Counted from the first letter of the stretch, positions 19,186 through 30,060 are shown. The stretch: 64,000 nt of DNA from Rhizobium sp. 32-5/1 (GCF_029537235.1 NZ_CP120638.1:1488001-1552000), one strand, 5' to 3'. A program made the numbers and translations. Notes: a model not told the origin generated them from the sequence alone.

Positions 19186-20485
19186 CCCTCACTCCCGAGA
19201 TTAAGCCTGATGGCGACGGACCGGGCATGGGCTTCCAGCCCCTCGGAGCGGGCAAGGGCAATCGCCGCCGGCCCCAGATCACGCAGCTGCTCGACGCCAA
19301 GCCTGAGGATCGAGGTGCGCTTCATATAATCGAGCACGCCGAGACCGGAGGAAAAGCGCGCCGAGCGCGCCGTCGGCAGAACGTGGTTGGAGCCGCCGAC
19401 ATAGTCGCCGATCACTTCCGGCGTATGGCGCCCGACGAAGATCGCGCCGGCATTGCGGATTTGCGGGATCATCGCATCGGCATCCGCCAACGCCAGCTCC
19501 AGATGTTCGGCGGCAATCCGGTTGGTAAGCGGCACGGCGTCCTTGAGATCGGGAACCAGAATGACGGCACCGAAATCGCGCCAGCTAGCGCGCGCCGTTT
19601 CCGCGCGCGGCAGGGTCTTCAGCTGCCGCTCGACGGCATTTTCAACGGCCGTTGCGAAATCGGCATCGTCGGTGATCAGGATGGACTGGGCACCGACATC
19701 ATGTTCGGCCTGGGCGAGAAGATCAGCGGCGATCCAGTCCGGATCATTCTCCTTGTCGGCGATGACAAGCACTTCGGAGGGACCGGCGATCATATCGATG
19801 CCAACCGTACCGAAGACGTGGCGCTTGGCGGCGGCAACATAGGCATTGCCGGGGCCCATGATCTTGGCAACCGGTGCGATCGTTTCGGTGCCATAGGCAA
19901 GGGCTGCGATCGCCTGCGCGCCGCCGATGCGGTAGATTTCTTCGACGCCGGCCATCCGGGCTGCGGCCAGCACCGCCGGATTGATCTGCCCTTCCCTGGC
20001 CGGCACGACCATGACGATGCGCGGTACGCCGGCGACACGGGCCGGCAGCGCATTCATCAGCACCGAACTCGGATAGCTTGCCGTTCCGCCCGGCACGTAG
20101 AGGCCGACCGCATCGATTGCCGTCCAGCGCGAGCCGAGGCCGACGCCCATGCTGTCCTCGTAGATATCGTCCTTCGGCAATTGCCGGCGATGATGCGCCT
20201 CGATGCGGACCGCCGCCACTTTCAGCGCGCCCAGCACTTCCGGTTCGACAACAGCAATCGCCGCGTCGATTTCCGCCTCGGTGACCGCCATGCCGGTGGT
20301 GGCGAAATCGATTCCGTCGAATTTTTCGAATAGTCGGCCAGCGCCGCATCGCCGCGCTGGCGCACGTCTTCGATGATGGTGCGAACAACCGCGTTGACGT
20401 CTTCGGAGACCTCACGCTTGGTCGTCAGGAATGACGCGAACCGCGTCTCGAAGTCGGGACCAAGAAAATCCAGCCTGATAGCCAA
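19182..20485 (-). CDS. hisD: Histidinol dehydrogenase
   Basis: 434 residues after restoring one A in a run (T-run 20322-20326 on the plus strand), which rejoins ADYSKKFDGIDF to the main body. Motifs: [63 protein letters not shown] and [18 protein letters not shown] with zinc-binding His. The enzyme catalyses the last two steps of histidine synthesis (L-histidinol to L-histidine, NAD-dependent). An essential biosynthetic gene in its conserved place argues that the frameshift is a reading error. Confidence 0.95.
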
Positions 20486-20546
20486 TGGGTGACGTCCTTA
20501 CTGCAAAAGCCGGCGGTGGCTCAATGGCAAGCCCGCCGGTACAATG

Positions 20547-20987
20547 TCATTCGCCGGTCGGGTGCCGGGGTTTGAAACTGGTTTCCCACGCCCCGCCCGT
20601 ATCTGCAAGCTGAACCTCGATGCATTCGACATCCAGCAGGATGGAGGCCTCGCCGGCCAGCACAAGTTCAAGCGTCCCTTCCGGTCCCTCGCCTGCCTGC
20701 TCGAACTGCAAAGCGAGCAATGCCAGCACTTTTTCAGGATCCGTGCGGCTGAAACCGATGGAGCGCACCGAGCGGACCCGCTTGAACAGAAGCACGGCGC
20801 GACGGCGCTCGAACGCATTGCCGCGGGCTTCCGCAGTCTCCCAGACGAAGCGGTTGACGACGACGGAGAATTGCCCGGAGCGGGCATCATAGGCGAGGCC
20901 CGAGACCTTGAGCACCGCATCCTGCACATGAGCGGATACGATCGCCAGGTCTTCGGCGTCCAGCGCCATCAGCTTCAGATTGTCCAT
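20547..20987 (-). CDS. DUF2948 family protein
   Basis: 146 residues: NLKLMALDAEDLAIVSAHVQDAV, RFVWETAEA and RRRAVLLFKRVRSVRS are typical of this alphaproteobacterial family found between murA and hisD. Function unknown. Start at 20987 (MDNLKLMAL) has GGAAGAG-like SD upstream. Probably cotranscribed with murA and hisD. Confidence 0.85.
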   Translation of the reverse strand: MDNLKLMALDAEDLAIVSAHVQDAVLKVSGLAYDARSGQFSVVVNRFVWETAEARGNAFERRRAVLLFKRVRSVRSIGFSRTDPEKVLALLALQFEQAGEGPEGTLELVLAGEASILLDVECIEVQLADTGGAWETSFKPRHPTGE

Positions 20988-21093
20988 GCTCTTCCTGTTC
21001 CTTCCGGGCGAATTTGCACGCCACGATCTTGCCTCAGCAGATAGGATGCCAATGGCAAAACCGCAACAGGGAGCAGAAGCGGCCTGATGCCGA

Positions 21094-22386
21094 TCAGTCG
21101 CTGACACGCTCGACATTGGCGCCGCAGGCGGTCAGCTTTTCTTCCAGCCGCTCGAAACCGCGATCGAGATGGTAGACGCGCGAAACCATGGTTTCACCTT
21201 CTGCGACGAGGCCGGCGATCACCAGGGACACGGAAGCCCGCAGGTCAGTCGCCATGACCGGCGCACCCTTGAGCTTCGGCACGCCCTCGATCTTCGCCGT
21301 CTGGCCGGACAGGGAAATCTTCGCGCCGAGGCGGGCCAGTTCCTGGACGTGCATGAAGCGATTTTCGAAGATCGTCTCGGTGATGTGCGAGACGCCGGTG
21401 GAGCGGGTCATGAGACCCATGAACTGCGCCTGCAGGTCGGTCGGGAAGCCCGGGAAAGGATCCGTCACCACATCCACCGGCTTGATGCCGCCGCCATTGC
21501 GTACGACGCGCAGGCCGGTTTCGGTCTGGGTGATCGTTGCGCCGGCGCGGCGGACGGCTTCCAGTGCTGTTTCCAGAAGCGCGCCGTCCGTGCCTTCAAG
21601 CACGACGTCGCCGCCGGTCATCGCGACGGCCATGGCATAGGTCCCAGTCTCGATCCGGTCCGGCAGTACCCTGTGGCGCGCACCCGAAAGTGAAGCCACG
21701 CCTTCGATGGTGATCGTGCTCGTGCCGTGGCCGCTGATCTTTGCGCCCATGGCGATCAGGCAATTGGCGAGATCGACGACCTCAGGCTCGCGGGCCGCAT
21801 TGCCGATGACCGTCTGGCCGTTGGCAAGCGTCGCCGCCATCATCATCACATGGGTGGCGCCGACAGAGACCTTCGGGAAGACGTAGCGCGCACCGACGAG
21901 GCCGCCCTTCGGCGCCGTCGCGTTGATATAGCCGCTGTCGATCTCGATATTGGCACCGAGCGCCGTCAGCGCTTCGATGAACAGATCGACGGGGCGCGTG
22001 CCGATGGCACAACCGCCCGGCAGTGACACGCGGGCCTGGCCGGCACGGGCCAGAAGCGGGCCGATGACCCAGAAGCTGGCGCGCATCTTCGAGACCAGCT
22101 CATAAGGGGCGGTCGTATCGGTGATGGTGCGGCAGGTGAAGTGGATGGTGCGTGAGTAGCTCTCGCCCTGGCGCTCGCGGCGACCATTGACCGAGACATC
22201 GACGCCATGATTGCCGAGAATGCGCAAGAGCTGCTCGACATCGGCCAGATGCGGTACGTTTTCCAGCGTCAGCGTGTCGTCGGTCAAGAGCGAGGCAATC
22301 ATCAGCGGAAGGGCTGCATTCTTGGCGCCGGAAATCGGAATGATGCCGTGAAGCTCGTTGCCGCCCGTAATTCTGATACGATCCAT
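21094..22386 (-). CDS. murA: UDP-N-acetylglucosamine 1-carboxyvinyltransferase
   Basis: 430 residues, full length, start [25 protein letters not shown]. The fosfomycin-target Cys is in the loop [13 protein letters not shown] (about residue 116), and the C-terminal Arg motif and [17 protein letters not shown] are present. MurA transfers enolpyruvate from PEP to UDP-GlcNAc, the first committed step of peptidoglycan synthesis. It is the first gene of the block murA - DUF2948 - hisD - UPF0262. Confidence 0.97.
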   Translation of the reverse strand: MDRIRITGGNELHGIIPISGAKNAALPLMIASLLTDDTLTLENVPHLADVEQLLRILGNHGVDVSVNGRRERQGESYSRTIHFTCRTITDTTAPYELVSKMRASFWVIGPLLARAGQARVSLPGGCAIGTRPVDLFIEALTALGANIEIDSGYINATAPKGGLVGARYVFPKVSVGATHVMMMAATLANGQTVIGNAAREPEVVDLANCLIAMGAKISGHGTSTITIEGVASLSGARHRVLPDRIETGTYAMAVAMTGGDVVLEGTDGALLETALEAVRRAGATITQTETGLRVVRNGGGIKPVDVVTDPFPGFPTDLQAQFMGLMTRSTGVSHITETIFENRFMHVQELARLGAKISLSGQTAKIEGVPKLKGAPVMATDLRASVSLVIAGLVAEGETMVSRVYHLDRGFERLEEKLTACGANVERVSD

Positions 22387-22558
22387 ATGTTCCTACGGGC
22401 CGTGCCCGCCTTTCCTAGCATTCCGTGCGTGTGAAGGTGGCGCTTCCTTAAAGGATAGCTTGTGAAAATAGAAGCCTTGCGATGCGTGTTGCCGTCGGAG
22501 CCGGTCAAACCGACCCGATTCTCCAATCGAGGCCGAAACAACCGGTCCGAGCCAAGGA

Positions 22559-22786
22559 TTAATCCGCAGATTCGTCCGTTTTTGCGGCAGGCAGGCCGGA
22601 TGTCTCGTCGGCGGCGCCTGCGCGGCGCGCGCGACCCTGCTGTTTGCGGCGCATGAGATTGTCGCGCAGGGTCTTTGCCGCGCGCGCCTTGCGCTCCTCG
22701 GCCCGCCGACGCACCTCCGGGCTCATCCCGTCGTCATCGGACAGAACCGGTTCGCTCTTCTCGATAGGATCTTCATTCTGCTGCAT
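22559..22786 (-). CDS. Small charged protein of unknown function
   Basis: 75 residues, rich in Arg, Lys, Glu and Ala: VRRRAEERKARAAKTLRDNLMRRKQQGRARR in two joined helices. This kind of short basic protein is often annotated next to murA in rhizobia. Start at 22786 (MQQNEDPIEKSEP) is chosen; longer starts would run toward tRNA-Thr. It may bind nucleic acid, but that is only a guess from composition. Confidence 0.6.
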   Translation of the reverse strand: MQQNEDPIEKSEPVLSDDDGMSPEVRRRAEERKARAAKTLRDNLMRRKQQGRARRAGAADETSGLPAAKTDESAD

Positions 22787-22944
22787 GGCCGTCCAATAGC
22801 GCAAATGCCGGGACACCGGTAGTCTCCCCGCGCTTTTCCCGTGATGACGATGGAAACTTCGATTTGCTGCTTGCGCTCCCCGACAAGCTGTGGCAATAGG
22901 CCCTCGCTCCACACGGAACGGACACTGACCCGCTCCCGCACGAT

Positions 22945-23019
22945 GCTGCTATAGCTCAGGGGTAGAGCACTCCCTTGGTAAGGGAGAGGCCGAGAGTTCA
23001 AATCTCTCTAGCAGCACCA
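22945..23019 (+). tRNA. tRNA-Thr (anticodon GGT)
   Basis: 75 bases with a complete cloverleaf: acceptor GCTGCTA/TAGCAGC, D-arm AGCTCAGGGGTAGAGC, anticodon arm CTCCCTTGGTAAGGGAG with GGT, T-arm GAGAGTTCAAATCTCTC, and encoded CCA. It reads ACC codons. Confidence 0.95.
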
Positions 23020-23188
23020 TTTCCCACCCTGAAAACGTTAGTTCCCGCATCCAAATCGGCGCTCATCGCGCACCCTCGCGCGAGGAACTACGGCCAGCCG
23101 CTTTACAAATTCTAGCCATACTGATCCGCTTCGGCTGCCGACCACTTCGTGAACGACAGCCGGTAAAGATCGCTCAAAACGACCCTAG

Positions 23189-24586
23189 CTATTGCGCCTT
23201 GAAGCGGTCGATCAGGTCGGTCAGAAGCCGCTCTGTCAATTCTGCAGATCCGGTCTCTACGTAGATCCGCATCTCGGGGGCATTGCCGGACTGGCGGAAA
23301 TGGACGGTGTCCTGGTTTGCGAAAACCATCCGCACACCGTCCAGCGTCGAGATTTCCACAGGGGCTGCGATCCGCACGTCGAAGGCGGCCCTGAATTCGG
23401 GAGAGCTTTCCATCGACTTCAGGAAAATCGCGGCCCGGTCCGCCGGAACATCCTTGACGCGGTCGGCCTTCATAAAGCGGGGCGGCAAGGTTTCCGTCAG
23501 TTGCGACAGCTTTTTGCCCTCGGATTTTGCAAGCACGAGGCAGGCAACCGCGGGCAGGATGGCGTCGCGCGTCGGCAGGCGCTGCAGCACGCCCTTTGCC
23601 AGCATGACATCATCCTGAAGCAGGAAACCGCCATTGGCTTCGAAGCCGACGACGGGATGCGCCTCAGCCTTTGCCATCGCCGCCACCACATGGGGCGAGC
23701 CGATCATGGTCCGCACGACCTTGTCGAACCAGCCGGATTGCTCCACGGCACTGGTCGAGGATAGCGGCGTGACCACCGTCTTTGCGCCGATGGCGCGCGC
23801 CGTCAGCATGCCCAAGACGTCGCCATTGATCTGGCGCCCGGTATCGTCGATCACCAACGGCCGATCGCCATCGCCATCCGTCGAAACAACGGCGTCAAGA
23901 CCATGCTCCAGGATCACGGACTTGGCGCGCGCTACGTCGGCGGGATCAAGCGCCTCCGTATCGACGGCGACGAAGCGCTCGACCCGGCGGAACGGTGTGC
24001 ATTGCGCTCCCAGCCTCTCGAATATCGCCACCGTAAGGTCTCGTCCGACCGCGGAATGCAGGTCGATGCCGATTTTCAGACCGGCAAGTGCTGGGGTTCC
24101 GAAGGCATCTAGATAGCGGCTGATGTAAGCCGCGGCGACATCGGCCAATGGCTCGCCCGGAACGCTTTCATCAGCGACAACGCCTTCAGCCAGCATGACT
24201 TCCGCCCGTTCACGCACTGGCGCTTCGTCGGTCTTCAGGAACTCGCCGTCCGGCCGGTAGAATTTGATGCCGTTATAGCTTTCCGGGATATGGCTGCCGG
24301 TGATCATGATGGCCGGCGCAGCACGCGCCATCGCATAGGCGGCGACCGCCGGCGTTGGCACGGCGCCCGCCCAGACAGCGGTCCAGCCCTCCGCTTTAAT
24401 GGCAGCAAGGCAATAGCCGGCGATCCGAGGACTTGATTCGCGCAGGTCTGCGGCGACATAGGCCGTTCGGCTGTCGCCAGCCTCAGCGCACCGCTCCAGA
24501 AACGCCCGTACGTAAGCTGCGCAGACGTCCGCCGTGAAATCAACCGCCGGCCCGCGCAGACCCGATGTTCCAAATGCTGCTGCCAT
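23189..24586 (-). CDS. Phosphomannomutase/phosphoglucomutase family protein
   Basis: 465 residues from ATG 24586 (MAAAFGTSGLRGPAVDF), which has GAAGG upstream and is the family start; an ATG at 24691 would add 35 atypical residues. Alpha-D-phosphohexomutase motifs in order: active-site Ser loop TGSHIPESYNGIKFY, metal-binding DGDGDRPL, sugar-binding GFEANGGFLL, and phosphate-binding RQSGNAPEMR. It interconverts hexose 1- and 6-phosphates, supplying precursors for surface polysaccharides. The serine loop has IPES in place of the commoner NPxx, which is seen in some subfamilies. Confidence 0.9.
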   Translation of the reverse strand: MAAAFGTSGLRGPAVDFTADVCAAYVRAFLERCAEAGDSRTAYVAADLRESSPRIAGYCLAAIKAEGWTAVWAGAVPTPAVAAYAMARAAPAIMITGSHIPESYNGIKFYRPDGEFLKTDEAPVRERAEVMLAEGVVADESVPGEPLADVAAAYISRYLDAFGTPALAGLKIGIDLHSAVGRDLTVAIFERLGAQCTPFRRVERFVAVDTEALDPADVARAKSVILEHGLDAVVSTDGDGDRPLVIDDTGRQINGDVLGMLTARAIGAKTVVTPLSSTSAVEQSGWFDKVVRTMIGSPHVVAAMAKAEAHPVVGFEANGGFLLQDDVMLAKGVLQRLPTRDAILPAVACLVLAKSEGKKLSQLTETLPPRFMKADRVKDVPADRAAIFLKSMESSPEFRAAFDVRIAAPVEISTLDGVRMVFANQDTVHFRQSGNAPEMRIYVETGSAELTERLLTDLIDRFKAQ

Positions 24587-25083
24587 ATGTGCCTTCAAAG
24601 CCTCTTGCGCAATCGTCCAGTCGTACTTGAAAGGTCCACGACCCGGAGCGACTTCCCAACCGGCTAGAATGAGGTCCCGACGAGCCATCAAGGCTGCCCC
24701 ACCCCATTTGCCCTAAATATTTCCGCCGGCGTTACGAAACAATGACAGATCGAAAAAATCACCCAATCGTCCCGCTGGCCTGCGCCCATCCTGTGATAAC
24801 TTGCTGCATCGCACCGAGGAATCTAGCATCAACACGCCGGAAAACTCAACGACTATATGCGCTGCGGAAGGCTCGAAATGCATTACTGTTGCCAAACCGT
24901 GGAACCAAATTTGGTATGATCGCCTTTAAGATATTGGCAAGCTTTGCATTGCCGCTGCGCTCGTCTGACTTCCTCGCGTGGTCATTTTCGGTGCCGCCGG
25001 CATTCCAGATAAAGGGACGATCCGGCTCACAGACTTCGGCATGCTGGAACTTCGATGGTCATCGCACGTTTCCATCGCAACGG

Positions 25084-25230
25084 ATGGGAAATCAAACGAT
25101 GATGATGCGGATTGTGTTTGTGGTTATCCTGGGCTCGGTGCTCAGTATTCTCCTGGTAAAATATGTCGAGCATGACATGCAAGCCGGCGTGCCGATGGCG
25201 ACGCCTGCCAATGCTGCCGAAGTTCTTTAG
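25084..25230 (+). CDS. Possible small single-pass membrane protein
   Basis: 48 residues from ATG 25084 (or 43 from 25099): a short N-terminus, the hydrophobic span IVFVVILGSVLSILLVKY, then a short polar tail. The look is of a one-helix membrane peptide. Support is weak: no homologous family is recognised and the ribosome site is poor. The longer frame beginning at 24742 is unlikely. Confidence 0.35.
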   Translation: MGNQTMMMRIVFVVILGSVLSILLVKYVEHDMQAGVPMATPANAAEVL

Positions 25231-25289
25231 CGCGCGGATGTCTCGGAACCCTGGGTGCCCAAGCGCATTGCAACGTCTTCAGCCGCAGA

Positions 25290-26270
25290 CTAAATTCTTG
25301 GAGCCTGCGCGACGAGCCGTGCATAGTCGATCGCCGACAGCATGTTGACGTGGTTTGCCTTGCCCGTTCCGGCGATATCGAAAGCTGTGCCATGATCGAC
25401 GGAAACACGATCAATGGGAAGGCCGAGGGAGACATTGACGGCGGTTTCGAAGGCCACCAGCTTGATCGGGATGTGCCCCTGGTCGTGATATTGCGCGATG
25501 ACCAGATCGAATGCCCCGCCGTAAGCGCGCGCATAAACTGTATCGGCAGAGATCGGGCCGACGACGTCTATGCCCTTGGCCCGCCCCAGTTCGACGGCCG
25601 GCGCCAGGAATTTGGTGTCTTCGTCGCCGAACAGCCCGCCCTCGCCACAGTGTGGATTGATGCCGGCGACCGCGATGCGTGCCTTCTTGCCGAGCCGGAG
25701 GAAGTGCTTGTGACCGGCTTCGATGGTTGCCAGCACCCGTTCCACCGTGGCGCGCTCGATCGCGGTGCGGAGCGACACATGCGTGGAGACATGAATGGTG
25801 TTCAGCCGCTCGGATGCCAGAAGCATGAATGAGCTCTTGGATTTCGTCAGATGCGCCAGAAGCCCGGTGTGGCCATCGAAATGATGGCCGGCAAGGTTCA
25901 TCGCCTCCTTGTTGATCGGCGCCGTCACCATGCAATCGACGTCACCGGACAGGGCAAGTTCGACGGCCCGCTTGATGTAGCGGACTGAAGCATCGCCGGC
26001 GACCGGACTAACCTTGCCGATCTCAGGCAGGGCGCCGTCGATTGCCACTTCGTCCACGGCGATCGTGTCGCTACCACGCGCCGGGTGAGACGAGAAGCGC
26101 AAGCTGGTCCCTGTCACGCGGTTTGCCCGTTCCAGCGCCTCGACATTACCGACCACGACGAAATTGCCGCGATCCGTCTCGGGAAGCGAAGCGAGCGCCT
26201 TGACGATGACCTCCGGACCGACGCCTGCGGGATCTCCCAGCGTGATGGCGACACGCGATGTCTTGCCCAT
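25290..26270 (-). CDS. PdxA-family 4-phospho-acid dehydrogenase (PdxA2-like)
   Basis: 326 residues: [56 protein letters not shown] and [13 protein letters not shown], the metal-binding His motifs of PdxA. PdxA oxidises 4-hydroxythreonine-4-P; the PdxA2 subgroup instead oxidises and decarboxylates 4-phospho-D-threonate or -D-erythronate to dihydroxyacetone phosphate. Clustering with a DUF1537 kinase (35.99 kb) and an importer favours the PdxA2 role. It follows the Fe-alcohol dehydrogenase gene by about 60 bases, with SD GGAGAG. Confidence 0.85.
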   Translation of the reverse strand: MGKTSRVAITLGDPAGVGPEVIVKALASLPETDRGNFVVVGNVEALERANRVTGTSLRFSSHPARGSDTIAVDEVAIDGALPEIGKVSPVAGDASVRYIKRAVELALSGDVDCMVTAPINKEAMNLAGHHFDGHTGLLAHLTKSKSSFMLLASERLNTIHVSTHVSLRTAIERATVERVLATIEAGHKHFLRLGKKARIAVAGINPHCGEGGLFGDEDTKFLAPAVELGRAKGIDVVGPISADTVYARAYGGAFDLVIAQYHDQGHIPIKLVAFETAVNVSLGLPIDRVSVDHGTAFDIAGTGKANHVNMLSAIDYARLVAQAPRI

Positions 26271-26330
26271 GAAATTCTCTCCTCAACGCCTTTCGGTGGC
26301 CAAATGCGGCTTTCGAAAGGGCGTATTTGC

Positions 26331-27464
26331 TTAGTATGCAGCCTCGTAGATTGCCAGGATATCGGCCTCGCTGAGATCGCGCGGATTGTTGTCGAGCAGT
26401 CGGCGAATAGCGAAGGCATCGCTGGCCATGGTTTCCAGGTCGCTCTCGGGAACACCCACCCCGGACAGACGCATCTCAATGCCGAGCGCCCGGCAGAAGC
26501 CGTGCGTCGCATCAAAGACTGCGTCCTGCGAGGACGCCCCCGAAAGCCCGAGCGCCGATACGATCGCTTGCGTCTTTCCCGGAACCGCCGGCGCGTTGAA
26601 GGCCAGCACATGGGGGAAAATCAGCGCATTGGCGGCCCCATGGGCCACGTGCCAGCGGGTGCCGAGCGGATAGGCCAGCGCATGGCCGCCGGCGGTATTG
26701 ACCGGGCCGAGACAAAATCCGCCATACAGCGATGCAAGCGACAGACCGGCGCGGGCTTCCGCATCGGTGCCGTCGGCGACGGCGCGGGCGAGGAAGCGGC
26801 CGACCAGCCGCACGCCCTCGATGGCATAGAGATCGATCAGCGGGTGCGCCTTGCGGTTGGTGAAGGCTTCTACGCAATGCGCCATGGCATCGACGCCGGT
26901 TGCTGCGGTCGTCGCGGCCGGAACGGTGAAGGTCAGGCTCGGGTCAATAACGGCGATATCGGCGAGCATATGGATGCTCTCGACCGCCAGCTTCGCCTGG
27001 GTCTCGGGATCGGTGACGAGTGCGCGGATGCCGGCTTCGCTGCCGGTGCCCGAAGTGGTCGGCACCTGTGCGAGCCCCACTTTACGGCGAGAGGCCACCT
27101 TGTTCGGACCGACGACATCGCGCAGCGACTGGCGGGAGCCGGCCAGAACAGCCGTGAGCTTGGCAAGATCCATGGCGCTGCCGCCGCCGAAGCCGACGAC
27201 CAGATCGGCGTCGACCCCGCTGGCAACCTCCAGCAGGCGCTCGAGATTGTGCATGTCCGGCTCCGGCCGCACTTCGGCAAAGATAGTAATGTCGCCCTTA
27301 AGCCCGAGAACATTGACGCGGGAAGCGTTGAACGCATCAGAGACAACAAGTGTGCGGCGGAAGCCCTGGTCAGACGCCCATTTGCCAAGCCTTTCGGCCA
27401 CGCCGACACCGAACTCTATGATCTGGGGACGGATAATGGTGATCGGCGCGTGCAAGCTGCTCAT
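26331..27464 (-). CDS. Iron-containing alcohol dehydrogenase
   Basis: 377 residues. Cofactor motif GGGSAMDLAKL at about residues 95-105; the Fe-binding His cluster is in VDAMAHCVEAF and AHGAANALIFPHVLAFN. SGTGSEA and TAGGHALAYPLG are also typical. The group reduces aldehydes or ketones (for example lactaldehyde, glycolaldehyde or maleylacetate) with NAD(P)H. In this locus the likely substrate is an aldehyde or oxo-acid made by the DapA-type aldolase, which is inference. It forms a leftward operon with the pdxA-like gene. Confidence 0.88.
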   Translation of the reverse strand: MSSLHAPITIIRPQIIEFGVGVAERLGKWASDQGFRRTLVVSDAFNASRVNVLGLKGDITIFAEVRPEPDMHNLERLLEVASGVDADLVVGFGGGSAMDLAKLTAVLAGSRQSLRDVVGPNKVASRRKVGLAQVPTTSGTGSEAGIRALVTDPETQAKLAVESIHMLADIAVIDPSLTFTVPAATTAATGVDAMAHCVEAFTNRKAHPLIDLYAIEGVRLVGRFLARAVADGTDAEARAGLSLASLYGGFCLGPVNTAGGHALAYPLGTRWHVAHGAANALIFPHVLAFNAPAVPGKTQAIVSALGLSGASSQDAVFDATHGFCRALGIEMRLSGVGVPESDLETMASDAFAIRRLLDNNPRDLSEADILAIYEAAY

Positions 27465-27849
27465 GGGCCATTCCTAACTGAAGCTGTTTCAACGATCGCG
27501 TCTCTCGATCTATCAACATGTAAATTTGTTATATAAATTCGCAGCTGCTTGCAAGACCAAACGGGGAATGGACGACCTTTTTTAAGTCTCTGATCTACTT
27601 TGTCACCGATAGAACAGAAATAAATCACTGTTATAGCTCGACTTATTTTACAGAAAGAGCTAGATAACCCACGACTGGTAGATCTGGAAGCTAGGTGCCA
27701 GCCGCACCATAATCGCCTTACCATATGTCAAAATCTCGCAGTTATTTCCGTAGTTTTGACTATCTCTCTTCCGCAATTTTACAAATACAGACCCGTCAAC
27801 GGATCACACGTTAGCGGCCGCAACAGCTTTTCACCGCAAACGCCGCCAG
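27465..27849. other. AT-rich intergenic region, promoter of the leftward ADH-pdxA operon
   Basis: 385 bases without a convincing gene. The part next to the ADH start (27500-27680) is clearly more AT-rich than the neighbours and holds several TTTG/CAAA half-motifs, including a TTGTCA at about 27598, one arm of the palindrome at 30048. A sialidase-fold gene ends at its right edge. Confidence 0.45.
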
Positions 27850-29038
27850 TTAGCCCTCGAGACGCACATATTTGATGGCACGCCGGTAGTAGGTGTAGGC
27901 AATATGCAGCGCGCCACCCGGGCCCTCAACGATCGACGGGTAGGAATATTCGCGGTTGAGCGCGTCTTTTGAGTTGTTGGTGAGGCAGTAGCCATCGCCC
28001 GTATCGAGATCGCGCCGAGCGGTGAAGGTGCGGCCACCATCGGTCGATATCGACAGGCTCAGCGGCGCCCGCGGAACACCCCAGACGGCTCGACGTCCCT
28101 TGTTTTGGGGCTCGACCGCAGCCGGGGCAACCGCACCCTGCCCGTCTTCCGCCTCGATCTCGTCGTAGAGCGAAAGCCGTCGGTCCGTCGACATGGATGC
28201 ATTGGAATGATTGTAAACGATGCCGATCCGTCCACCGGAGAGTGGAGCAGCCTGGATCGAGGAATTGTTGTTGGGAAGCTCCGTCGGTTCCGGGGCGCTC
28301 CAGCTTCGTCCACCATCGGACGACCAGCTGCGCAGCACCTGCTCGGCAAAGCGGTTTCGGTAAAAGGCCACCATCCGGCCCCCCGAGTGCGACGATGTTC
28401 ATATGTACGGCACCGATGCTTCCCGGTACGTCCGCCACCGTCCAGCTCTGACCTTGATCCTCCGAAAGCAGCACGGCTGCAGCATCGACATTGCCGGTCC
28501 AGCGCTGGCCCGGCTCACCAATGCAGCGGAAGGCCGGCAAGAGCCAGATGCCCGTGTCATTGACCACAATCGGCTGGCGTACAAAGGTTCCGGGTGTATC
28601 GCAGAGCGTTTCCGGCGGGCCAAAACTGCGGCCACCATCCTCTGAAATCCGACGTTTGACCACGGCGCCATCCTGGTTGCCGGAAACCTGCGAAGTATAT
28701 AGCAGCCAGACGCGACCATCGGGCGCCGAAAAGATGATCGGGTTCTGCTCGGACTTAGTTGGGTCATCCGACATCTTTTCCGGGGTGGACCACCGGTCGG
28801 CGCCAGGGGCCAGGCGCGACATGTAAATCGAGATATCGCCCATGCCCTCCATCGTGCCGCCGAACCAGGCGCAGGTCAGTGTGCCATCGGGAAGAAAAGC
28901 GAGGTTTGCTGCGTGGTTCTGGACGCAGGGGGACAGGAGAAACGCCTCAGAACGACCATCCTGCCCAGGGAAAGGTTTGATTTCGCCGGTCATAAGCGGC
29001 GGGATTTCCTCTGGGCGCAGACCGGAATTGTTCGTCAT
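27850..29038 (-). CDS. Sialidase-fold (BNR/Asp-box) protein, probably cytoplasmic
   Basis: About 395 residues after removing one extra base from a C-run of six (28379-28384; plus strand). At least four Asp-boxes (S-x-D-x-G-x-[TS]-[WF]) are visible: SEDGGRSF, SEDQGQSW, SSDGGRSW and STDGGRTF, with the NSSIQAAPLSGGRIGIVYNHS and REYSYPSIVEGPGGALHIAYTY strands typical of sialidase-like propellers. There is no signal peptide: it starts TNNSGLRPEEIPP. Enzymes of this fold hydrolyse sialic acids or other acidic glycosides, but lyases and isomerases exist too. It is cotranscribed with the DapA-family gene (SD GGGGAGG at the start). Confidence 0.8.
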
Positions 29039-29064
29039 CGCATCATCCTCCCCGTCACCGAGCT

Positions 29065-29971
29065 TTACGGCAGTTTCGCGAATTTCACGGCAAGATCAGC
29101 CTGGTCGGCAGGGCTCAGCGCCATCAGCGGTGCACGCGGCTGCGCCCATGCCGGCTCACCGTGCTTTAAGCCAACCATCGCCTTGATCGTCGGGATCTGA
29201 ACATAGGAATTGGAGAGGCTGCGAAAGGCATTGATCCGGGCCTGCGCCGCCTCGACGACAGCCGCTTGCGCCGGATCATTGGCGTGATCGTAAACGGTGC
29301 GCAGGAATCCGCGACGAGATTGGAGGTGGCGGTGATGCAGCCGGCGCCACCCGCCTTGACCAGCGGCAGCAGGAGTGGATCGGCTCCCGCCAACACCGAA
29401 AAACCGGGGAAAGCGGCGAGAAGCGCTTCCATATTGGTGAAATCGCCTGCCGAATCCTTGATGCCGACCACCGTATCGGGGAAAGCCTCGATCAGGCGGC
29501 TGATCAGCGGTAGCGACAGCGGAATGCCTGAGACCTGCGGGATGTGATAGAGAACGACCTGCAGCCGTTCATCACTGATCGCCTCGATGATCCGCGCATA
29601 GGCAGCAAAAGCCCCTCGTCGGACACACCCTTGTAGTAGAACGGGGGCAGCATCACGACACGCGTCACGCCAAGCGACAGCGCATGGCGCGTCAGCTCAA
29701 CCGTTTCGGGGATAGCAGCAACGCCGGTACCGGGCATCAGTTTCTCAGGGGATATGCCCGCCTTTACAACACCTTCGAGAAGGCTTCGGCGTTCCGACAA
29801 TGAGAAGGAGTTCGCCTCTCCAGTGGTGCCGAGCAAGGCTACCCCATGGCAACCTTCGTCAAGCAAACGCTGGCAATGACGGGTGAACAGGCCGAGATCC
29901 GGGCTGTGATCGGAGTTCAGCGGCGTCGTCGCTGCGCTGTAGACACCCGTGATGCGCGGTGCTTTTGTCAT
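29065..29971 (-). CDS. DapA-family class I aldolase/lyase (DHDPS or NAL superfamily)
   Basis: About 302 residues after two one-base repairs (A-run at 29607-29610 and GG at 29304-29305, plus strand). Family features: GVYSAATTPL, LLGTTGEANSFS, the Tyr of VMLPPFYYKGVS, and the Schiff-base Lys in VVGIKDSAGDFTNM. AGADPLLLPLVKAGGAG follows. Members cleave or condense pyruvate-type oxo-acids: dihydrodipicolinate, N-acetylneuraminate, KDG or 4-hydroxy-2-oxoglutarate. Strong SD (GGGAGGAG) precedes ATG 29971. Its operon partner is the sialidase-fold gene, which suggests the substrate is an acidic sugar released or isomerised by that protein. Confidence 0.82.
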
Positions 29972-30047
29972 CGGCAATCTCCTCCCGACTCTGTGGATCC
30001 GCCAGCCTGACGGCTTATGCGAACGAGCTCGCTTTTCGACCAAAGCA

Positions 30048-30060
30048 TGACAAGTTGTCA
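30048..30060. promoter_or_regulatory. Perfect palindrome TGACAAGTTGTCA, candidate GntR operator
   Basis: Six-base arms around a central G in the divergent region between the DapA-family gene and the ABC solute-binding gene, 77 bases upstream of the former. FadR-subfamily GntR regulators bind short palindromes with T-x-GT/AC-x-A arms, and one is encoded at 37098. The link is inference; half-sites alone occur elsewhere in the locus. Confidence 0.5.

Noticed and set aside
19227..20333. 368-codon plus-strand frame opposite hisD
   Set aside because: Pure shadow of hisD: composition is Asp/Arg/Gly-rich, with no motif and no ribosome site.
26085..27536. 483-codon plus-strand frame opposite the pdxA-like and Fe-ADH genes
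   Set aside because: It crosses two real minus-strand genes and their gap; no family features.
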